In this document: positions 44,590-55,174 of the stretch, piece after piece | Position numbering within the stretch: the stretch's first letter is position 1 | Layout: every line of letters starts with the position of its first letter | Assembly (NCBI RefSeq): GCF_014303395.1 | Contig: NZ_CP060298.1 | Span: 4,669,001-4,733,000 of the forward strand | Length of the DNA stretch: 64,000 bases | Source of the DNA: Nakamurella sp. PAMC28650 | GTDB taxonomy: Bacteria > Actinomycetota > Actinomycetes > Mycobacteriales > Nakamurellaceae | Direction of reading: 5' to 3' | Notes under the pieces: generated by a model | What the model was told of the DNA's origin: nothing | The model's input: the letters and a program-made list of their open reading frames with translations, nothing else | The model's database searches: none | Program-made: the position numbers and the translations under genes

Positions 44590-47067
44590 TCAGGCGCCGT
44601 CACCGCTTCCGCCCTTGCCCGAACCGGCCGGTAGACCGGCACCCCTTGTCGCCGTGCCGAGCTTGCCGTCGATGACGCAGACGGCCGCGTCGCCCTGCAG
44701 ATCTGTGCGCAGCACGGTGGCTCCGATTGCCGAGAGTTGCGCCAGCGCCTTGGGACTCGGCTGTCCGTATCCGTTGTCACGCCCGACCCCGATCGCCGAG
44801 ATCTTCGGTCGGACGGCGGCCACGAAGGCCGGTAACACCTTCGCCGATCCGTGGTGTGGCTGCTCGAGGACGTCCGCCCGCAGGTCGACCCCGTCGTCGA
44901 GCAGTTGCTGCTGGGCCTCGTACTGCGCGTCACCCGTCATCAGGATCCGAATGCCGGCGAGGTGGGCCATCAGCACGACGGAGTCGTTGTTCTCGTCCGA
45001 GTCGGTGCCACGAAACGCCCCCTCGGGGCCGAGTACCTCGATGCTCAGACCGCCGCTGGCCCACCGGGTGCCCTTGGGCAGCCCGACCACCGGAACCCCC
45101 TGTCCCGCAGCCAGTTCGTTGACCTTGCGCCAGGCCGGCAGAGCATCACGATCCGGTCCGACCCCGATGGCCCCGACGCTGCGGCCCGGCAGCACGCCGG
45201 ACAGACCACCCACGTGATCTGCGTGCAGATGCGTCAGCACCACCAGCGGGACGGTGCCGATGTGCAGCCTGGTCAGGCAGTCGTCCATCAGCCCCGGATC
45301 CGGACCGGTATCGACGACGATCGCCGTCCCCGCCTCACCGGTCGACAGCACCATGCCGTCGCCCTGGCCGATCTCGCAGGCCACCAGGACCCAACCCGGC
45401 GGTGGCCAGCCGATCGAGACCACCTGGGCCGGAACCAGGACGACACCGGCGCCGGTGATGACCGCGACGGTCAGCGCCCTGACCCGTCGGTGACGAAGGG
45501 CCAGGAGTCCCCCGGTCAGCAGACCGGTCAGGGCCAGCACTCCTGGAACACTGGCCGGCCACGGCACCGAGGCCGACTGCCACCGGGCCAGCCGGTGGGC
45601 CACGAGGGCGATCCACTCGAGGAGGGGTTGATCAGCTCCGGCCAGGGCTCGGGCCGCGCCCGCCCACCAGGTACCGGTCAGCGCGCAACCCATGCCGATC
45701 ACCAGGGCCGGCCCGACCACCAGCGCGGCCAGCAGGTTCGCCGGGATCGACGCGAGCGAGATCGCACCGGACAGCGCGGCGATGACCGGCATGGTGGCGA
45801 CGTGCGCCGCGGCCGGAACGGCCAGCAGGTCGGCCCAGCCTGGTGGACAACCCCTGCGTTGCAGCCCTTTCGACCAGACGGGAGCCAACAGGATCAGCCC
45901 GGCGGTGGCCTGGACCGACAGCGCGAAACCGACCGAGCGGGCGAGCGTGGGGTCGTACAGGAGCAACCCGATGACGGCCGCGGCCAGAGCGGGGAGGGCA
46001 CTGCGGTTGCGTCCGACCGACATCGCGACCAGAGCGATGCCGCCCATCACCGCCGCACGGAGCACCGAGGCCCCCGGACCGACCAGCACGACCAGTCCCA
46101 CCAGCACCACGGCACCACCCGCCGCTGCCGGGCGTGGTCCGGCCCGGCGGAGCAGCAGCACGCCGAGCCCGCACAGGAGCGCGAAGTGCGACCCCGACAC
46201 CGCCAGCAGGTGGGTCAGACCGGTGATCTTCGCGTCGGCCTTCAGCTGCGGGGAGATGCCATCCGTGTTGCCGACCACCAGCCCGGGCAGCAGACCCTTC
46301 GCATCCGGCGACAGCGACGAGGCGTTCTGCACCAGATGCCGCCGCACCGAGGCGGCCGCACGCTGCCACCAGGGCGCTCGGCTCAGCCGGATCGGACCAC
46401 TCCGGGCATGCAGGAGCACACCGGGCAGCACCGAGTAACGGTCGACGGCCAGCAGACCGCTGATCTGGATCTGCTCGCCCGGGACCAGCACGGGCCAGAT
46501 CGCACCGGTGGCCATCACGCTGATGGTGGCGGCCGGTGCGAACCGATGGTCGCCCACGACCGCCTCCTGTGCCTGCGCGGACAACAACCACGTCCCCTCA
46601 GCCTCGGGCTGCGCGGGGTCGCCGGTTCCACCGGGGGCGGCCGCGCGGGTCGCCGGAGCTGCGTCGACCGGGGCTGCGGCGACCGGGGCCGCGGCGACCG
46701 GGAACGGGCTCGGCAACTTCTCCGCCGCCGTGGCCACCGTCAACCGCAGGGTCGCCCATGACCCGTGACCAGCCGCCACCGTCAACGGATTGGTCGCGGC
46801 CGATTGCCAGTAGATGGTCGAGATCATGAGTGCGGCAACGAACGCAGCACCGATGGCGAGCAGGCCGGGCCACCACCGCACCCGCCGCAGTACCGCCACC
46901 GACAGACAGAGGAACAGGCAGGCAGACCCCCAGATCAACCCGGCGACCGACGTCCGGTCTGCCGTGGCGATCCCGACCAGCGCGCCGGCCCAGACCGCCA
47001 GGGTAGCGGGAATCAGACGAAGGTCGATCGGAGCCTGGGCCTCCTCCTCCCGCCACCGCCGGTTCAC
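44590..47067 (-). CDS. comEC: ComEC/Rec2 DNA-uptake channel protein
   Basis: An 825-residue membrane protein: an N-terminal DUF4131-like part with two to three helices and an OB-like segment, the competence domain with about eight helices (LLPGLVVGNTDGI, LTHLLAVSGSHFALL), and a C-terminal metallo-beta-lactamase domain (about residues 560-800; VVLTHLHADHVGGLSG, DENNDSVVLMA, LMTGDAQYEAQQQLL, LEQPHHGSAK). The domain set is that of full ComEC, which moves single-stranded DNA into the cytoplasm. There is an Ala/Pro-rich insertion near residue 125 (VAAAPVAAAPVDAAPA). GTG start at 47067, after comEA. Confidence 0.93.
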   Translation of the reverse strand: MNRRWREEEAQAPIDLRLIPATLAVWAGALVGIATADRTSVAGLIWGSACLFLCLSVAVLRRVRWWPGLLAIGAAFVAALMISTIYWQSAATNPLTVAAGHGSWATLRLTVATAAEKLPSPFPVAAAPVAAAPVDAAPATRAAAPGGTGDPAQPEAEGTWLLSAQAQEAVVGDHRFAPAATISVMATGAIWPVLVPGEQIQISGLLAVDRYSVLPGVLLHARSGPIRLSRAPWWQRAAASVRRHLVQNASSLSPDAKGLLPGLVVGNTDGISPQLKADAKITGLTHLLAVSGSHFALLCGLGVLLLRRAGPRPAAAGGAVVLVGLVVLVGPGASVLRAAVMGGIALVAMSVGRNRSALPALAAAVIGLLLYDPTLARSVGFALSVQATAGLILLAPVWSKGLQRRGCPPGWADLLAVPAAAHVATMPVIAALSGAISLASIPANLLAALVVGPALVIGMGCALTGTWWAGAARALAGADQPLLEWIALVAHRLARWQSASVPWPASVPGVLALTGLLTGGLLALRHRRVRALTVAVITGAGVVLVPAQVVSIGWPPPGWVLVACEIGQGDGMVLSTGEAGTAIVVDTGPDPGLMDDCLTRLHIGTVPLVVLTHLHADHVGGLSGVLPGRSVGAIGVGPDRDALPAWRKVNELAAGQGVPVVGLPKGTRWASGGLSIEVLGPEGAFRGTDSDENNDSVVLMAHLAGIRILMTGDAQYEAQQQLLDDGVDLRADVLEQPHHGSAKVLPAFVAAVRPKISAIGVGRDNGYGQPSPKALAQLSAIGATVLRTDLQGDAAVCVIDGKLGTATRGAGLPAGSGKGGSGDGA

Positions 47068-47079
47068 CCCTTCACCCCT

Positions 47080-48564
47080 TCACCCCGACACCTCGACCAA
47101 CGGCGAGAGCGCCGCATACTTCGCGGGCCCGATGCCGGTGATCTCCTGCAGTTGCTCCACCGAGGTGAAGCGACCGTTCTTGTCGCGCCAGGTGACGATG
47201 CTCGCAGCGGTCACGGGCCCGACCCCGGGGAGCGCGTCCAACGCGGCCACGTCCGCGGTGTTGAGGTCCAGCTTCCCCACCCGGGGCGTGGAGGTGGCGG
47301 CGGTCATCTGGCCTCCACTGCCTGGTCCGGAGATCGACGAGTCCCCACCGGCGGACGCGGCGACGTCGGAGATCACCACTGACGCCCCATCGGTCAGCTT
47401 CGCGGCCAGGTTCAGACCCGTCAGGTTGGCGTGTGCGGTGGTCCCCCCGGCCTTCTCGATCGCATCCGCCACCCGGGCCCCCGTCGACAGTCGGACCAGG
47501 CCCGGTGTGTGGACCGCCCCGGTCACCGACACCACGATCAACCCGCCGACCGCGGAAGTGGCCGGCGCAGAAGTGGCCGCGGCCGACCCCGACGCTCCCG
47601 CCGACCAGACCGAGGTACCTTGCCGCGAAGTTCTGGGCGGCGCGGCCCCGGCCACGGCCGGGAGCGCTCCACTGGTGCGGCCCCCGGCCGCCGTCGGGGT
47701 TCCGATGGCGGATTGCCCACTCACCTGGGACAGCGAGACCGCCTGCACCGGTCGCGGTTCCGGCCGATCGCGCCACACACCGACGGCAGCGACGAGCGCT
47801 GCTACCGCCGCCACCAGGGTGAGCAGCAGCGCACCGCGTCGACCTGGGTCGATCCGGCCGTCGCGCAGGGTTTCCGGAACCCAGCGCCGGGCCAGCCGTC
47901 CCCACGGCCGACGCCGTGTCTGCCGGACCCGGCGCGGGCGTCCGGGTTCTCCCTGCTGTTCCCAGGATCCCGGACCACGCCCGGCAATCACCGCCCGGGT
48001 CAGACCTCCGGCGTCTTCCTGTTCCGTATCCGGTTCGTCATGCGGCCCGTGTTCGACCTCGCCGCGAGCATCGTCACCGGCATCGTCATCGTCACCGTCG
48101 TGACCGCCAGGAACACCACCGCCAGCATCACCACCGCGCTCGTCGTCAGGTGGCCGACGCCGGCCCAGGAACCTGGGCGGAGGATCCTGATCCACCGGGT
48201 CCGGGACCCATCCACCCCTGATCTCCTCCCGGAACGGCCCGTCCGCCGACGGCCACCCGTGCCGAGCAGGCGAGGACACACTGTGCACACCGGACACACT
48301 GTGCACACCGGACACACTGTGCACACCGGGCACACCGAAAGCCACCGGATCAGCCGGCTCCACCGGATCAGCCGGATCAGCCGGATGGCGACGCGAGAAG
48401 GCAGCGCCACGAGGCGGTTCGACCGCCTGGATCCCAGCCAGTCGGTGCCGGGAGTCGGGTCGGTTTCGCACAGCCGGGACGCTACGTAGCCGGCCGGGTC
48501 GGATCCACCTGCTCGTCCCGATTGTGGATGGATCCGAGCATGGGGACAACCTCGCCGGGGGCAC
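47080..48564 (-). CDS. comEA: ComEA-type helix-hairpin-helix DNA-binding protein with long N-terminal extension
   Basis: A protein of up to 494 residues. The functional part is C-terminal: a membrane anchor (about 247-263, ALLLTLVAAVAALVAAVGVW), an SLBB domain (about 347-404, VVSVTGAVHTPGLVRLSTGA), and two helix-hairpin-helix motifs (about 430-490, DLNTADVAALDALPGVGPVT and EITGIGPAKYAALSPL). It should bind incoming DNA at the membrane and hand it to ComEC. The 200-odd residues before the anchor are disordered and contain three GVHSVS units and an acidic stretch (DGDDDDAGDDARGE). The start GTG at 48564 is the longest choice; a shorter one is quite possible. Confidence 0.82.
   Translation of the reverse strand: MPPARLSPCSDPSTIGTSRWIRPGRLRSVPAVRNRPDSRHRLAGIQAVEPPRGAAFSRRHPADPADPVEPADPVAFGVPGVHSVSGVHSVSGVHSVSSPARHGWPSADGPFREEIRGGWVPDPVDQDPPPRFLGRRRPPDDERGGDAGGGVPGGHDGDDDDAGDDARGEVEHGPHDEPDTEQEDAGGLTRAVIAGRGPGSWEQQGEPGRPRRVRQTRRRPWGRLARRWVPETLRDGRIDPGRRGALLLTLVAAVAALVAAVGVWRDRPEPRPVQAVSLSQVSGQSAIGTPTAAGGRTSGALPAVAGAAPPRTSRQGTSVWSAGASGSAAATSAPATSAVGGLIVVSVTGAVHTPGLVRLSTGARVADAIEKAGGTTAHANLTGLNLAAKLTDGASVVISDVAASAGGDSSISGPGSGGQMTAATSTPRVGKLDLNTADVAALDALPGVGPVTAASIVTWRDKNGRFTSVEQLQEITGIGPAKYAALSPLVEVSG
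48274..48327. repeat. 18-bp coding tandem repeat, 3 copies, in comEA
   Basis: Three perfect units GGACACACTGTGCACACC, each with an internal GTGCAC palindrome, encode GVHSVS three times on the comEA strand. A second, looser repeat based on CCGGATCAG follows at about 48345-48385 (DPADPVEPADP). Confidence 0.9.
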
Positions 48565-48728
48565 CGCAGGTCAGCAGGTCTCACCACGGCGCCGAAAGTG
48601 GGCGTCGGCGCGATGTATCAGCAGAGCCGGTCACCGCTCCTGGGAATGGACAGGCCGTCGACACCGCCCCCGACCGGTGTCGACGGCCTGAACCCTGCCA
48701 GCGACGACTCGGCATCGCGCACCGGGAC

Positions 48729-49376
48729 TCAGGCCCCGGCCAGTTCCTCTTCGCCACCGGGCAGGATGACGCCGCCGAGGCCGGCGTTGTAGGAGTGCAG
48801 TTTCCAGGACCCCAGGAATCGATGCAGCACCACCCAGTGGCAGTTCGCGATACCGAGCAGGGTGCCCCAGGAATTGTCGGGCAGGTCAAGCAGTCGCCCG
48901 GTCAGACCGACGATCAGACCACCGTGGGCGACGAGCAGGGCGCGCTGGTGGCTCGTCGCCTCGAGCTCGTCGACCACCTCGTTCGCGCGGCCGGCCACCT
49001 GCCAGCGCGACTCACCCTCCGGCGGCGAGTTGTGCGCCGAGGTGGCACGCCACTTCTCCCACTCACCGGGCCAGCCGGCCATCACGTCGTCCCGGGTCAG
49101 TCCCTCCCAGCGACCCATCGACGTCTCCCGCAGGCGGGCGTCGAAGGACACCGGCAGACCGGTCAGAGCAGACACCGGAACGGCGGTGCTCCTGGCCCTG
49201 GACAGGTCGGAGGAGATGATCACTTCGGGGGACAGTGCGGCCACGGACGGTGCCGCAGCGACCGCCTGGGCCACCCCGACGGAGTTGAGCGGGATGTCCC
49301 GATGCCCCTGCAGCCGGGCCTGGGCGTTCCAGTCGGTCTCGCCGTGCCGCATCAGGATCAGATGCTGGAGGCTCAC
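48729..49376 (-). CDS. gpgP: Histidine phosphatase, GpgP-like (glucosyl-3-phosphoglycerate phosphatase candidate)
   Basis: A 215-residue branch-1 histidine phosphatase. The catalytic RHGE motif is RHGET at residues 10-14; SSDLSRARSTA and VAHGGLIVGL supply the remaining active-site residues. In mycobacteria the gene in the same place, beside rsfS and nadD, is the glucosyl-3-phosphoglycerate phosphatase of methylglucose lipopolysaccharide synthesis, so the name rests on that position. The start GTG at 49376 overlaps the rsfS stop (GTGA). Confidence 0.85.
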   Translation of the reverse strand: MSLQHLILMRHGETDWNAQARLQGHRDIPLNSVGVAQAVAAAPSVAALSPEVIISSDLSRARSTAVPVSALTGLPVSFDARLRETSMGRWEGLTRDDVMAGWPGEWEKWRATSAHNSPPEGESRWQVAGRANEVVDELEATSHQRALLVAHGGLIVGLTGRLLDLPDNSWGTLLGIANCHWVVLHRFLGSWKLHSYNAGLGGVILPGGEEELAGA

Positions 49377-49873
49377 TCGGCCAGGAGCCCGCTGCGGACC
49401 ACGCCGTCGTGGTCGCCGTTGCCCCCGGCATCGCCGAAGTCACCGGGATCGTCGTCGATCTCCGGACGGGTCGGCAGCGGAGCGGCGGCCGCCCCGAGTT
49501 CGCCTTCCGGGGCATCGGCGTCGACCCACGGGATCACCGGGCAGTCGCGCCACAGCCGGTCGAGCGCGTAGAACACCCGCTCCTCGGAGTGCTGGACGTG
49601 CACGACCACGTCGAGGAAGTCCAGCAGCACCCAACGGCCGTCCCGCTCACCCTCACGACGGACGGGCTTGACGCCGGCCGCGCGCATCTTGTCCTCGACC
49701 TCGTCGACGATCGCCGACACCTGGCGTTCGTTGGCGCCCGTCACGATGACGAAGATGTCGGTGATGGCCAGCCGGTCGGACACGTCGACCAGGAGCACGT
49801 CCTTGGCCAGCTTGTCGGCGGCGGCCTGAGCGGCCACCTTGGCCATTGCGATGGCTGAATCTGTTGCGGTCAC
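49373..49873 (-). CDS. rsfS: Ribosome silencing factor RsfS
   Basis: A 166-residue RsfS/Iojap protein that binds uL14 and blocks subunit joining. Core blocks are [55 protein letters not shown] and [15 protein letters not shown]. About 45 Gly/Asp/Ala-rich residues extend past the usual end. The start GTG at 49873 has GAGGGAG eight bases upstream and overlaps the nadD stop. Confidence 0.95.
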   Translation of the reverse strand: MTATDSAIAMAKVAAQAAADKLAKDVLLVDVSDRLAITDIFVIVTGANERQVSAIVDEVEDKMRAAGVKPVRREGERDGRWVLLDFLDVVVHVQHSEERVFYALDRLWRDCPVIPWVDADAPEGELGAAAAPLPTRPEIDDDPGDFGDAGGNGDHDGVVRSGLLAE

Positions 49874-50616
49874 TGCACTCCCTCAATTTTGCCGGCACCG
49901 TTTGTGCCCATTTCTTCCTGCAAGCTGTGTTCTTCACCGACACCGACACCGACACCGACACCCACACCCACACCGGCAACCGCGGCGGTCACCAACCCGG
50001 TCAGCGCCGAGGCCGCGGTCTTCGTGTAGAGGCCGTACTTCCCGATGTACTGCACCACCCCGTCCGGCACCAGGTACCAGACGGGCGCGCCGCCTGCCAC
50101 CCGCTGTCGACAGTCCGTCGAGGAGATCGCCAGGGCGGGTACCTCGATCAGCGTGACGGCCCCGTCGGGCAGTGACAGCTCCCCCAGCACGTATCCGGGT
50201 CTGGTCACCCCGATGAAGTGCGCCAGTCGGAACAGCTCGTCGACGTCCTTCCAGCCCATGATCGCCGACAGAGCGTCTGCGCCGGTGATGAAGAACCATT
50301 CGGCGTCCGGCTCGCGTCGACGGAGGTCGGTCAGCGTGTCCTTGGTGTAGGTCGGCCCGGCCCGGTCGATGTCCACCCGCGAGACGGAGAAACGCGGATT
50401 GGCCGCGGTCGCGATCACCGCCATCAGGTAGCGGTGTTCGGCCGGGCTGACGTCGCTCTTCTGCCACGGTTGCCCGGTAGGTACGAAGAGCACCTCGTCC
50501 AGCTCGAACCGGTCGGCCACCTCGGAGGCGGCCACCAGGTGGCCGTGGTGGATCGGGTCGAAGGTGCCGCCCATCACGCCGATCCGACGGGGGCGTCGCG
50601 CTGCGCTCGTGGTCAT
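49870..50616 (-). CDS. nadD: Nicotinate-nucleotide adenylyltransferase
   Basis: A 248-residue enzyme adenylating nicotinate mononucleotide in NAD synthesis. The nucleotidyltransferase motif [12 protein letters not shown] and the later [10 protein letters not shown] (ISSTxxR motif) are intact, and [10 protein letters not shown] fits NaMN binding. After the usual C-terminus a tail [20 protein letters not shown] is encoded by a hexanucleotide repeat. The start ATG overlaps the proA stop. Confidence 0.95.
   Translation of the reverse strand: MTTSAARRPRRIGVMGGTFDPIHHGHLVAASEVADRFELDEVLFVPTGQPWQKSDVSPAEHRYLMAVIATAANPRFSVSRVDIDRAGPTYTKDTLTDLRRREPDAEWFFITGADALSAIMGWKDVDELFRLAHFIGVTRPGYVLGELSLPDGAVTLIEVPALAISSTDCRQRVAGGAPVWYLVPDGVVQYIGKYGLYTKTAASALTGLVTAAVAGVGVGVGVGVGVGEEHSLQEEMGTNGAGKIEGVQ
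49935..49976. repeat. Hexanucleotide repeat in the nadD tail, 7 units
   Basis: CACCGA four times, CACCCA twice and CACCGG once, giving Gly-Val dipeptides on the coding strand. Because the unit is six bases, slippage keeps the frame and only changes tail length. Confidence 0.93.
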
Positions 50617-51911
50617 GACGCTGCCCGGATCTGGCCCGTGCCGGTCAGGACGTACTTGGTGCTGGTCAACTCGACCAGCCCCATCGGGCCCCGCGCGTGC
50701 AGCTTCTGCGTCGAGATGCCGATCTCTGCGCCGAAGCCGAATTCACCACCGTCGGTGAAGGCGGTCGATGCGTTCACCATCACGGCGGCCGCGTCGACCC
50801 GCGCGGTGAACGCCCCCGCGCCGGCGAGGTCGGAGGTGACGATCGCCTCGGTGTGCCCGGTGCCGTGGCGGTTGATGTGCGCGATCGCAGCGTCCAGGTC
50901 GTCGACGACGGCCGCTGCGATGTCCAGGCTCAGATACTCGGTGTCGAAATCCGCGTCGACCGCCGCGACCACATGCCCGGCACCGTCGGCCATCTCGAGA
51001 ATGACCGGATCGGCGTGCACGGTGACTCCCTCGGCCGCCAGCGCAGCCAGCGCCCTGGGGATGAAGAGCCCGGCCACATCGGCGTGCACGAGCAGGGTCT
51101 CGGCCGCATTGCACACCGACGGCCGGCGGACCTTGGAATTGATCAGGATGTCCAGTGCCATGTCGAGGTCGGCAGAGGCATCGACGAAGACGTGGCAGTT
51201 GCCCACCCCCGTCTCGATCACCGGGACGGTCGACCCGTCCACCACGGCCTTGATCAGACCGGCACCACCCCGCGGGATGATCACGTCGACCAGTCCGCGC
51301 GCCGTCATCAGATGCTTCACCGATTCACGGTCGGTACCGGGGACCAACTGGACCGCGTCGGCGGAAACACCCTGGCCGTCCACGGCCGCGGAGAGAATCC
51401 GCACCAGTACGGCATTGGACCCCTGCGCCGAGGCGCTGCCCCGCAACAGCACCGCGTTGCCGGACTTCAGAGCGATGCCGGTGGCGTCCACCGTCACGTT
51501 CGGCCGGGCCTCGTAGATGATCGCGACGACTCCGAGCGGCACCCGGATCTGGCTGATCTGCACGCCGTTGGCCAGCACTCCGCCGCGCACGACGGACCCG
51601 ATCGGATCCGGAAGGGCCACCAGATCCTCCAGGCCGCGGGCCATCGCCTCGATGCGGGAGTCGTTCAGGCGCAGCCGGTCCACCAACGACGCCGAGGTGT
51701 CCACCGCAATGGCCGCGGCGACATCGAGTGCATTCGCAGCCAGGATGACGGCCACCGAGTCGCGGAGCGCGGCGGCCATGGCATTCAGCAGGGCGTCCTT
51801 GGCCGAGCGCGGGAGCAGGGCCAGCTGCACGGCGGCGACCTTCGAGCGGCCGGCCGCGGCGAGCACCTGTTCGCGGGTGGCGCCGGCCGTCCGCGCGGCG
51901 GTCTGGGTCAT
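50613..51911 (-). CDS. proA: Glutamate-5-semialdehyde dehydrogenase (gamma-glutamyl phosphate reductase)
   Basis: A 432-residue NADPH-dependent enzyme, second step of proline synthesis. Seen: the catalytic region [18 protein letters not shown] (Cys in VCNAAET), [44 protein letters not shown], and [20 protein letters not shown]. The start ATG at 51911 overlaps the proB stop (ATGA); proB-proA is therefore coupled. Confidence 0.97.
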   Translation of the reverse strand: MTQTAARTAGATREQVLAAAGRSKVAAVQLALLPRSAKDALLNAMAAALRDSVAVILAANALDVAAAIAVDTSASLVDRLRLNDSRIEAMARGLEDLVALPDPIGSVVRGGVLANGVQISQIRVPLGVVAIIYEARPNVTVDATGIALKSGNAVLLRGSASAQGSNAVLVRILSAAVDGQGVSADAVQLVPGTDRESVKHLMTARGLVDVIIPRGGAGLIKAVVDGSTVPVIETGVGNCHVFVDASADLDMALDILINSKVRRPSVCNAAETLLVHADVAGLFIPRALAALAAEGVTVHADPVILEMADGAGHVVAAVDADFDTEYLSLDIAAAVVDDLDAAIAHINRHGTGHTEAIVTSDLAGAGAFTARVDAAAVMVNASTAFTDGGEFGFGAEIGISTQKLHARGPMGLVELTSTKYVLTGTGQIRAAS

Positions 51912-53104
51912 CCGAGTCCTCCGGCGACGATGGTGACGGTCGTGACGGCGATCAGATCGTCAGCATGCACCACTTCGTGGCGCAGGTCGGGCGGCAACTC
52001 CGAGAGCGACTTGCCGATGATTCCCGGCAGATCGGCGGCATCGTGCCCGACGAATCCACGTGCCACCGGGACCCCGTCCGTCCCGACCAGGTCCACGACG
52101 TCGCCGGACTCGAAATCACCGGTGGCGCCGACGATTCCGGCCGGCAGGAGCGATTTGCGTCGATCGACGACCGCGGCGACCGCGCCGGGGTCCAGGATGA
52201 GCGAGCCGGCGCTCGTCGCCGCGTGGCGCAACCAGAACAGTCGTGCGCTCGTCCGGCGCCGCGCTGGCGCGAACGCCGTCCCGACGGACGGGACCGTCGT
52301 TCCTGGCGCCCCACCGACGAGCGCGCGGGCGGCGTCGGTGGCCGAGGCCAGCAGTACCGGGATGCCCGCGCCGGTGGCCATCATCGCGGCCGACAGCTTG
52401 GAGGCCATACCACCGGTGCTGACATCACTGGAGGAGGAGGCGATCTCGATGCCGGCCAGGTCCTCCGGTCCGGACACGTCGTCGATCCGCTCGGAGGAAC
52501 CGAGCCGTGGGTCGCCGGTGTAGAGGGCGTCGACGTCGGAGAGCAGGACGAGCGCCTCGGCACCGACCAGGTGCGCGACCAGCGCAGCGAGCCGATCGTT
52601 GTCGCCGAAACGGATCTCGGCCGTCGCCACGGTGTCGTTCTCGTTGACCACCGGCACCACTCCGAACGACAGCAGCTTCGCGAACGTGCGCTGCGCGTTC
52701 CGGTAGTGCGAGCGTCGGACCACGTCATCGGTGGTCAGGAGTACCTGACCGACGCACAGACCGTGGCGGGCGAAGGATCCGACGTACCGCTGGGCCAGCA
52801 GTTGCTGACCGACCGATGCTGCCGCCTGCTGGGTCGGTAGATCCCGGGGTCGCCGCCGCAGGCCCAGTGGAGCGAGGCCGGCCGCGATCGCGCCGGAGGA
52901 GACCAGCACCACCGAACATCCGGCGGCGACACGAAGGGCCACGGCGTCCACCAGCGCATCGAGCCGGACCGGGTCCAGACCACCCGCGGAGGTCGTCAGC
53001 GACGACGATCCGACCTTGACCACGATCGTCCTGGCCGCACCGATCGCGACTCTCGTCGGGGTCGGACGGTCGACGAGATCGCCGGGCACGACCGGAACCG
53101 TCAT
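51908..53104 (-). CDS. proB: Glutamate 5-kinase
   Basis: A 398-residue kinase phosphorylating glutamate, first step of proline synthesis. The amino-acid kinase domain ([48 protein letters not shown]-like [12 protein letters not shown]) is followed by a PUA domain (about 305-390, [20 protein letters not shown]). With the PUA domain it matches the feedback-controlled long form. The start ATG overlaps the obg stop, so it is read with obg. Confidence 0.97.
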   Translation of the reverse strand: MTVPVVPGDLVDRPTPTRVAIGAARTIVVKVGSSSLTTSAGGLDPVRLDALVDAVALRVAAGCSVVLVSSGAIAAGLAPLGLRRRPRDLPTQQAAASVGQQLLAQRYVGSFARHGLCVGQVLLTTDDVVRRSHYRNAQRTFAKLLSFGVVPVVNENDTVATAEIRFGDNDRLAALVAHLVGAEALVLLSDVDALYTGDPRLGSSERIDDVSGPEDLAGIEIASSSSDVSTGGMASKLSAAMMATGAGIPVLLASATDAARALVGGAPGTTVPSVGTAFAPARRRTSARLFWLRHAATSAGSLILDPGAVAAVVDRRKSLLPAGIVGATGDFESGDVVDLVGTDGVPVARGFVGHDAADLPGIIGKSLSELPPDLRHEVVHADDLIAVTTVTIVAGGLG

Positions 53105-54708
53105 CGCTGCTGCTCTTGCTCCCGGGCATCTTCACCGGCGACCGCCGGAGCGGGGGCGGCCTCGGTGACGTCCCAGGTGACGTCCGACCATCCTTCGTCG
53201 TCCCAGGCGGCCTGACCTCCCTCGCGCGGAGCCAACCGGGCACGCAGGACGTCCACGTCGGTGTCCACCAGTTCCGGGTTCTCGACCTCCAGGCCGCGCC
53301 GAAGACGGTGCAGCGCCTTGCGATCGGCGGCGCCCACCCGCTCCGGCCGATCGAGGCGGGGATCGGAGCCCCGCTCGATGGGCTCGAGATTGACACCGGC
53401 CAGCGTCGTCGGTTCCCAGTCGAAACTGATGTTCCCGATGACCACGGGTGCGCCGGGCTTCGCGCCGAGCTTGGAGAGCTTGTCCTCGACCCCGAGGCGC
53501 GCCAGCCGGTCGGCGAGGTAGCCGACCGCCTCGTCGTTGTTGAAGTCCGTCTGCAGGATCCACCGTTGCGGGCGGACACCGGTGACGACGAAGCCGCCGT
53601 CCACCTCCGGGTCGACCTGAACCTTGAACTGCTCCTCGTCGAACGCGGCCGGCCTGACGACGATGCGCTGGGCGACCTTGGCCGGCCTCGACGAACGATC
53701 GGAGGCGACCACTTCGGCCATCGCGTAGCGCAGGGCGTTCAGGCCCTCGTGGGTGGCCGTCGAGATCTGGAAGACCCGGTAGCCGGCCGCCTCCAGATCG
53801 GGCTGGACGAACTCGGCCAGTTCACGGGCCTCCGGCACGTCGATCTTGTTGAGCACGACGAGGCGGGGACGCTCCGCCAGATCGTCGGACAGCGACGGTG
53901 TGTACTGGGCCAACTCGGCCTCGAGCGCCTCGATGTCGGACACCGGGTCACGGCCGGATTCGAACGTCGCGCAGTCGACCACGTGTACCAGGACCGAGCA
54001 CCGCTCGATGTGGCGGAGGAACTCCAGCCCGAGACCCTTGCCCTGGCTTGCCCCCGGAATCAGACCGGGGACGTCGGCAATGGTGAAGATGTCCGCGCCG
54101 GCGGTGACGACCCCGAGGTTCGGCTCGAGGGTGGTGAACGGGTAGTCGGCGATCTTGGGCTTGGCCGCGGACAGCACGGACACCAGCGAAGACTTTCCAG
54201 CACTGGGGAAACCGACCAGGCCGACGTCGGCCATCGACTTCAGTTCCAGGGTGATGTCCGCGACGTCGCCGGGTTCACCGAGGAGGGCGAAGCCGGGGGC
54301 CTTGCGGGCGCGCGAGGCCAGCGCCGCGTTGCCGAGGCCTCCACGGCCACCCTTGGCTGCGACGTAGCGGGTACCGATCCCGACCAGGTCGGCCAGCATG
54401 TTGCCGTGCTCGTCGACGACGACCGTGCCTTCGGGCACGTTCAGTTCGAGCCCGGCGCCGTTGGCCCCCTCGCGGTTGTCACCTGCACCGCCCTTGCCGT
54501 TGCCGGCCTTGGCGTGGGGGTGGAAGTGGAAGTCCAACAGGGTGTGCACATTGCCGTCGACGACCAGCGTGACATCACCGCCGTTGCCACCGTTGCCGCC
54601 GTCGGGACCGCCGAGCGGCTTGAACTTCTCCCGATGGACCGAAGCACATCCGTGACCGCCGTCACCGGCCTGCAGATCCAGGACGGCCCGGTCGACGAAT
54701 CGAGCCAT
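53101..54708 (-). CDS. obg: Obg/CgtA GTPase
   Basis: A 535-residue large-subunit-assembly and stress GTPase. Three domains are visible: the Gly-rich Obg fold (residues 1-160, [20 protein letters not shown]), the GTPase (G1 [30 protein letters not shown]), and an OCT domain (about 360-430, [15 protein letters not shown]). A further 60-residue acidic tail follows. The ATG at 54708 is chosen because AGGAGG stands eight bases upstream; a GTG two codons earlier is unlikely. Confidence 0.97.
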   Translation of the reverse strand: MARFVDRAVLDLQAGDGGHGCASVHREKFKPLGGPDGGNGGNGGDVTLVVDGNVHTLLDFHFHPHAKAGNGKGGAGDNREGANGAGLELNVPEGTVVVDEHGNMLADLVGIGTRYVAAKGGRGGLGNAALASRARKAPGFALLGEPGDVADITLELKSMADVGLVGFPSAGKSSLVSVLSAAKPKIADYPFTTLEPNLGVVTAGADIFTIADVPGLIPGASQGKGLGLEFLRHIERCSVLVHVVDCATFESGRDPVSDIEALEAELAQYTPSLSDDLAERPRLVVLNKIDVPEARELAEFVQPDLEAAGYRVFQISTATHEGLNALRYAMAEVVASDRSSRPAKVAQRIVVRPAAFDEEQFKVQVDPEVDGGFVVTGVRPQRWILQTDFNNDEAVGYLADRLARLGVEDKLSKLGAKPGAPVVIGNISFDWEPTTLAGVNLEPIERGSDPRLDRPERVGAADRKALHRLRRGLEVENPELVDTDVDVLRARLAPREGGQAAWDDEGWSDVTWDVTEAAPAPAVAGEDAREQEQQR

Positions 54709-54796
54709 GGGCACCTCCTAGCGATATTTCTTGCAGGGACAGATCTTGGTCGCGCTGGATCGGGAACTAGGGTGTGTCGAGTCCGGCACAGAGAAA

Positions 54797-54831
54797 GAGG
54801 GGCGGGCCCGGGAAGCCCGGATCCGCCCCTC
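54797..54831 (-). terminator. Strong hairpin between rpmA and obg
   Basis: A nine-base stem GAGGGGCGG / CCGCCCCTC with an inner CCGGG/CCCGG pairing. On the minus strand it is followed by TTTCTC. It probably ends rplU-rpmA transcription or attenuates read-through into obg. Confidence 0.75.
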
Positions 54832-54870
54832 AATCACGTCGTGCTCGACCGCCGGGGCGGTGAGGAGCGG

Positions 54871-55158
54871 TCAGACGCTGACAGCTTCCACCGCGACCGA
54901 CGACAACTCTGCCGGAACGATGTTCACGGTCTTGCGTCCGCGCTTGGAGCCGAACAGCACCGAACCTGCCGCCAGGGCGAACAGCGTGTCGTCCTTGCCA
55001 CGGCCGACCAGGTCACCCGGGTGGAACTTGGTGCCGCGCTGACGGATGAGGATCTCGCCGGCCTTGACGACCTGGCCGCCGAAACGCTTCACACCGAGGT
55101 ACTGAGCGTTCGAGTCGCGGCCGTTGCGAGAGCTGGATGCGCCCTTTTTGTGTGCCAT
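54871..55158 (-). CDS. rpmA: 50S ribosomal protein bL27
   Basis: A 95-residue ribosomal protein at the peptidyl-transferase centre. [60 protein letters not shown] is a complete bL27. It begins with MAHKKG directly, without the cleavable N-terminal extension found in Firmicutes. It lies 16 bases after rplU. Confidence 0.98.
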   Translation of the reverse strand: MAHKKGASSSRNGRDSNAQYLGVKRFGGQVVKAGEILIRQRGTKFHPGDLVGRGKDDTLFALAAGSVLFGSKRGRKTVNIVPAELSSVAVEAVSV

Positions 55159-55174
55159 GTAGGTTCAGCCTCTC

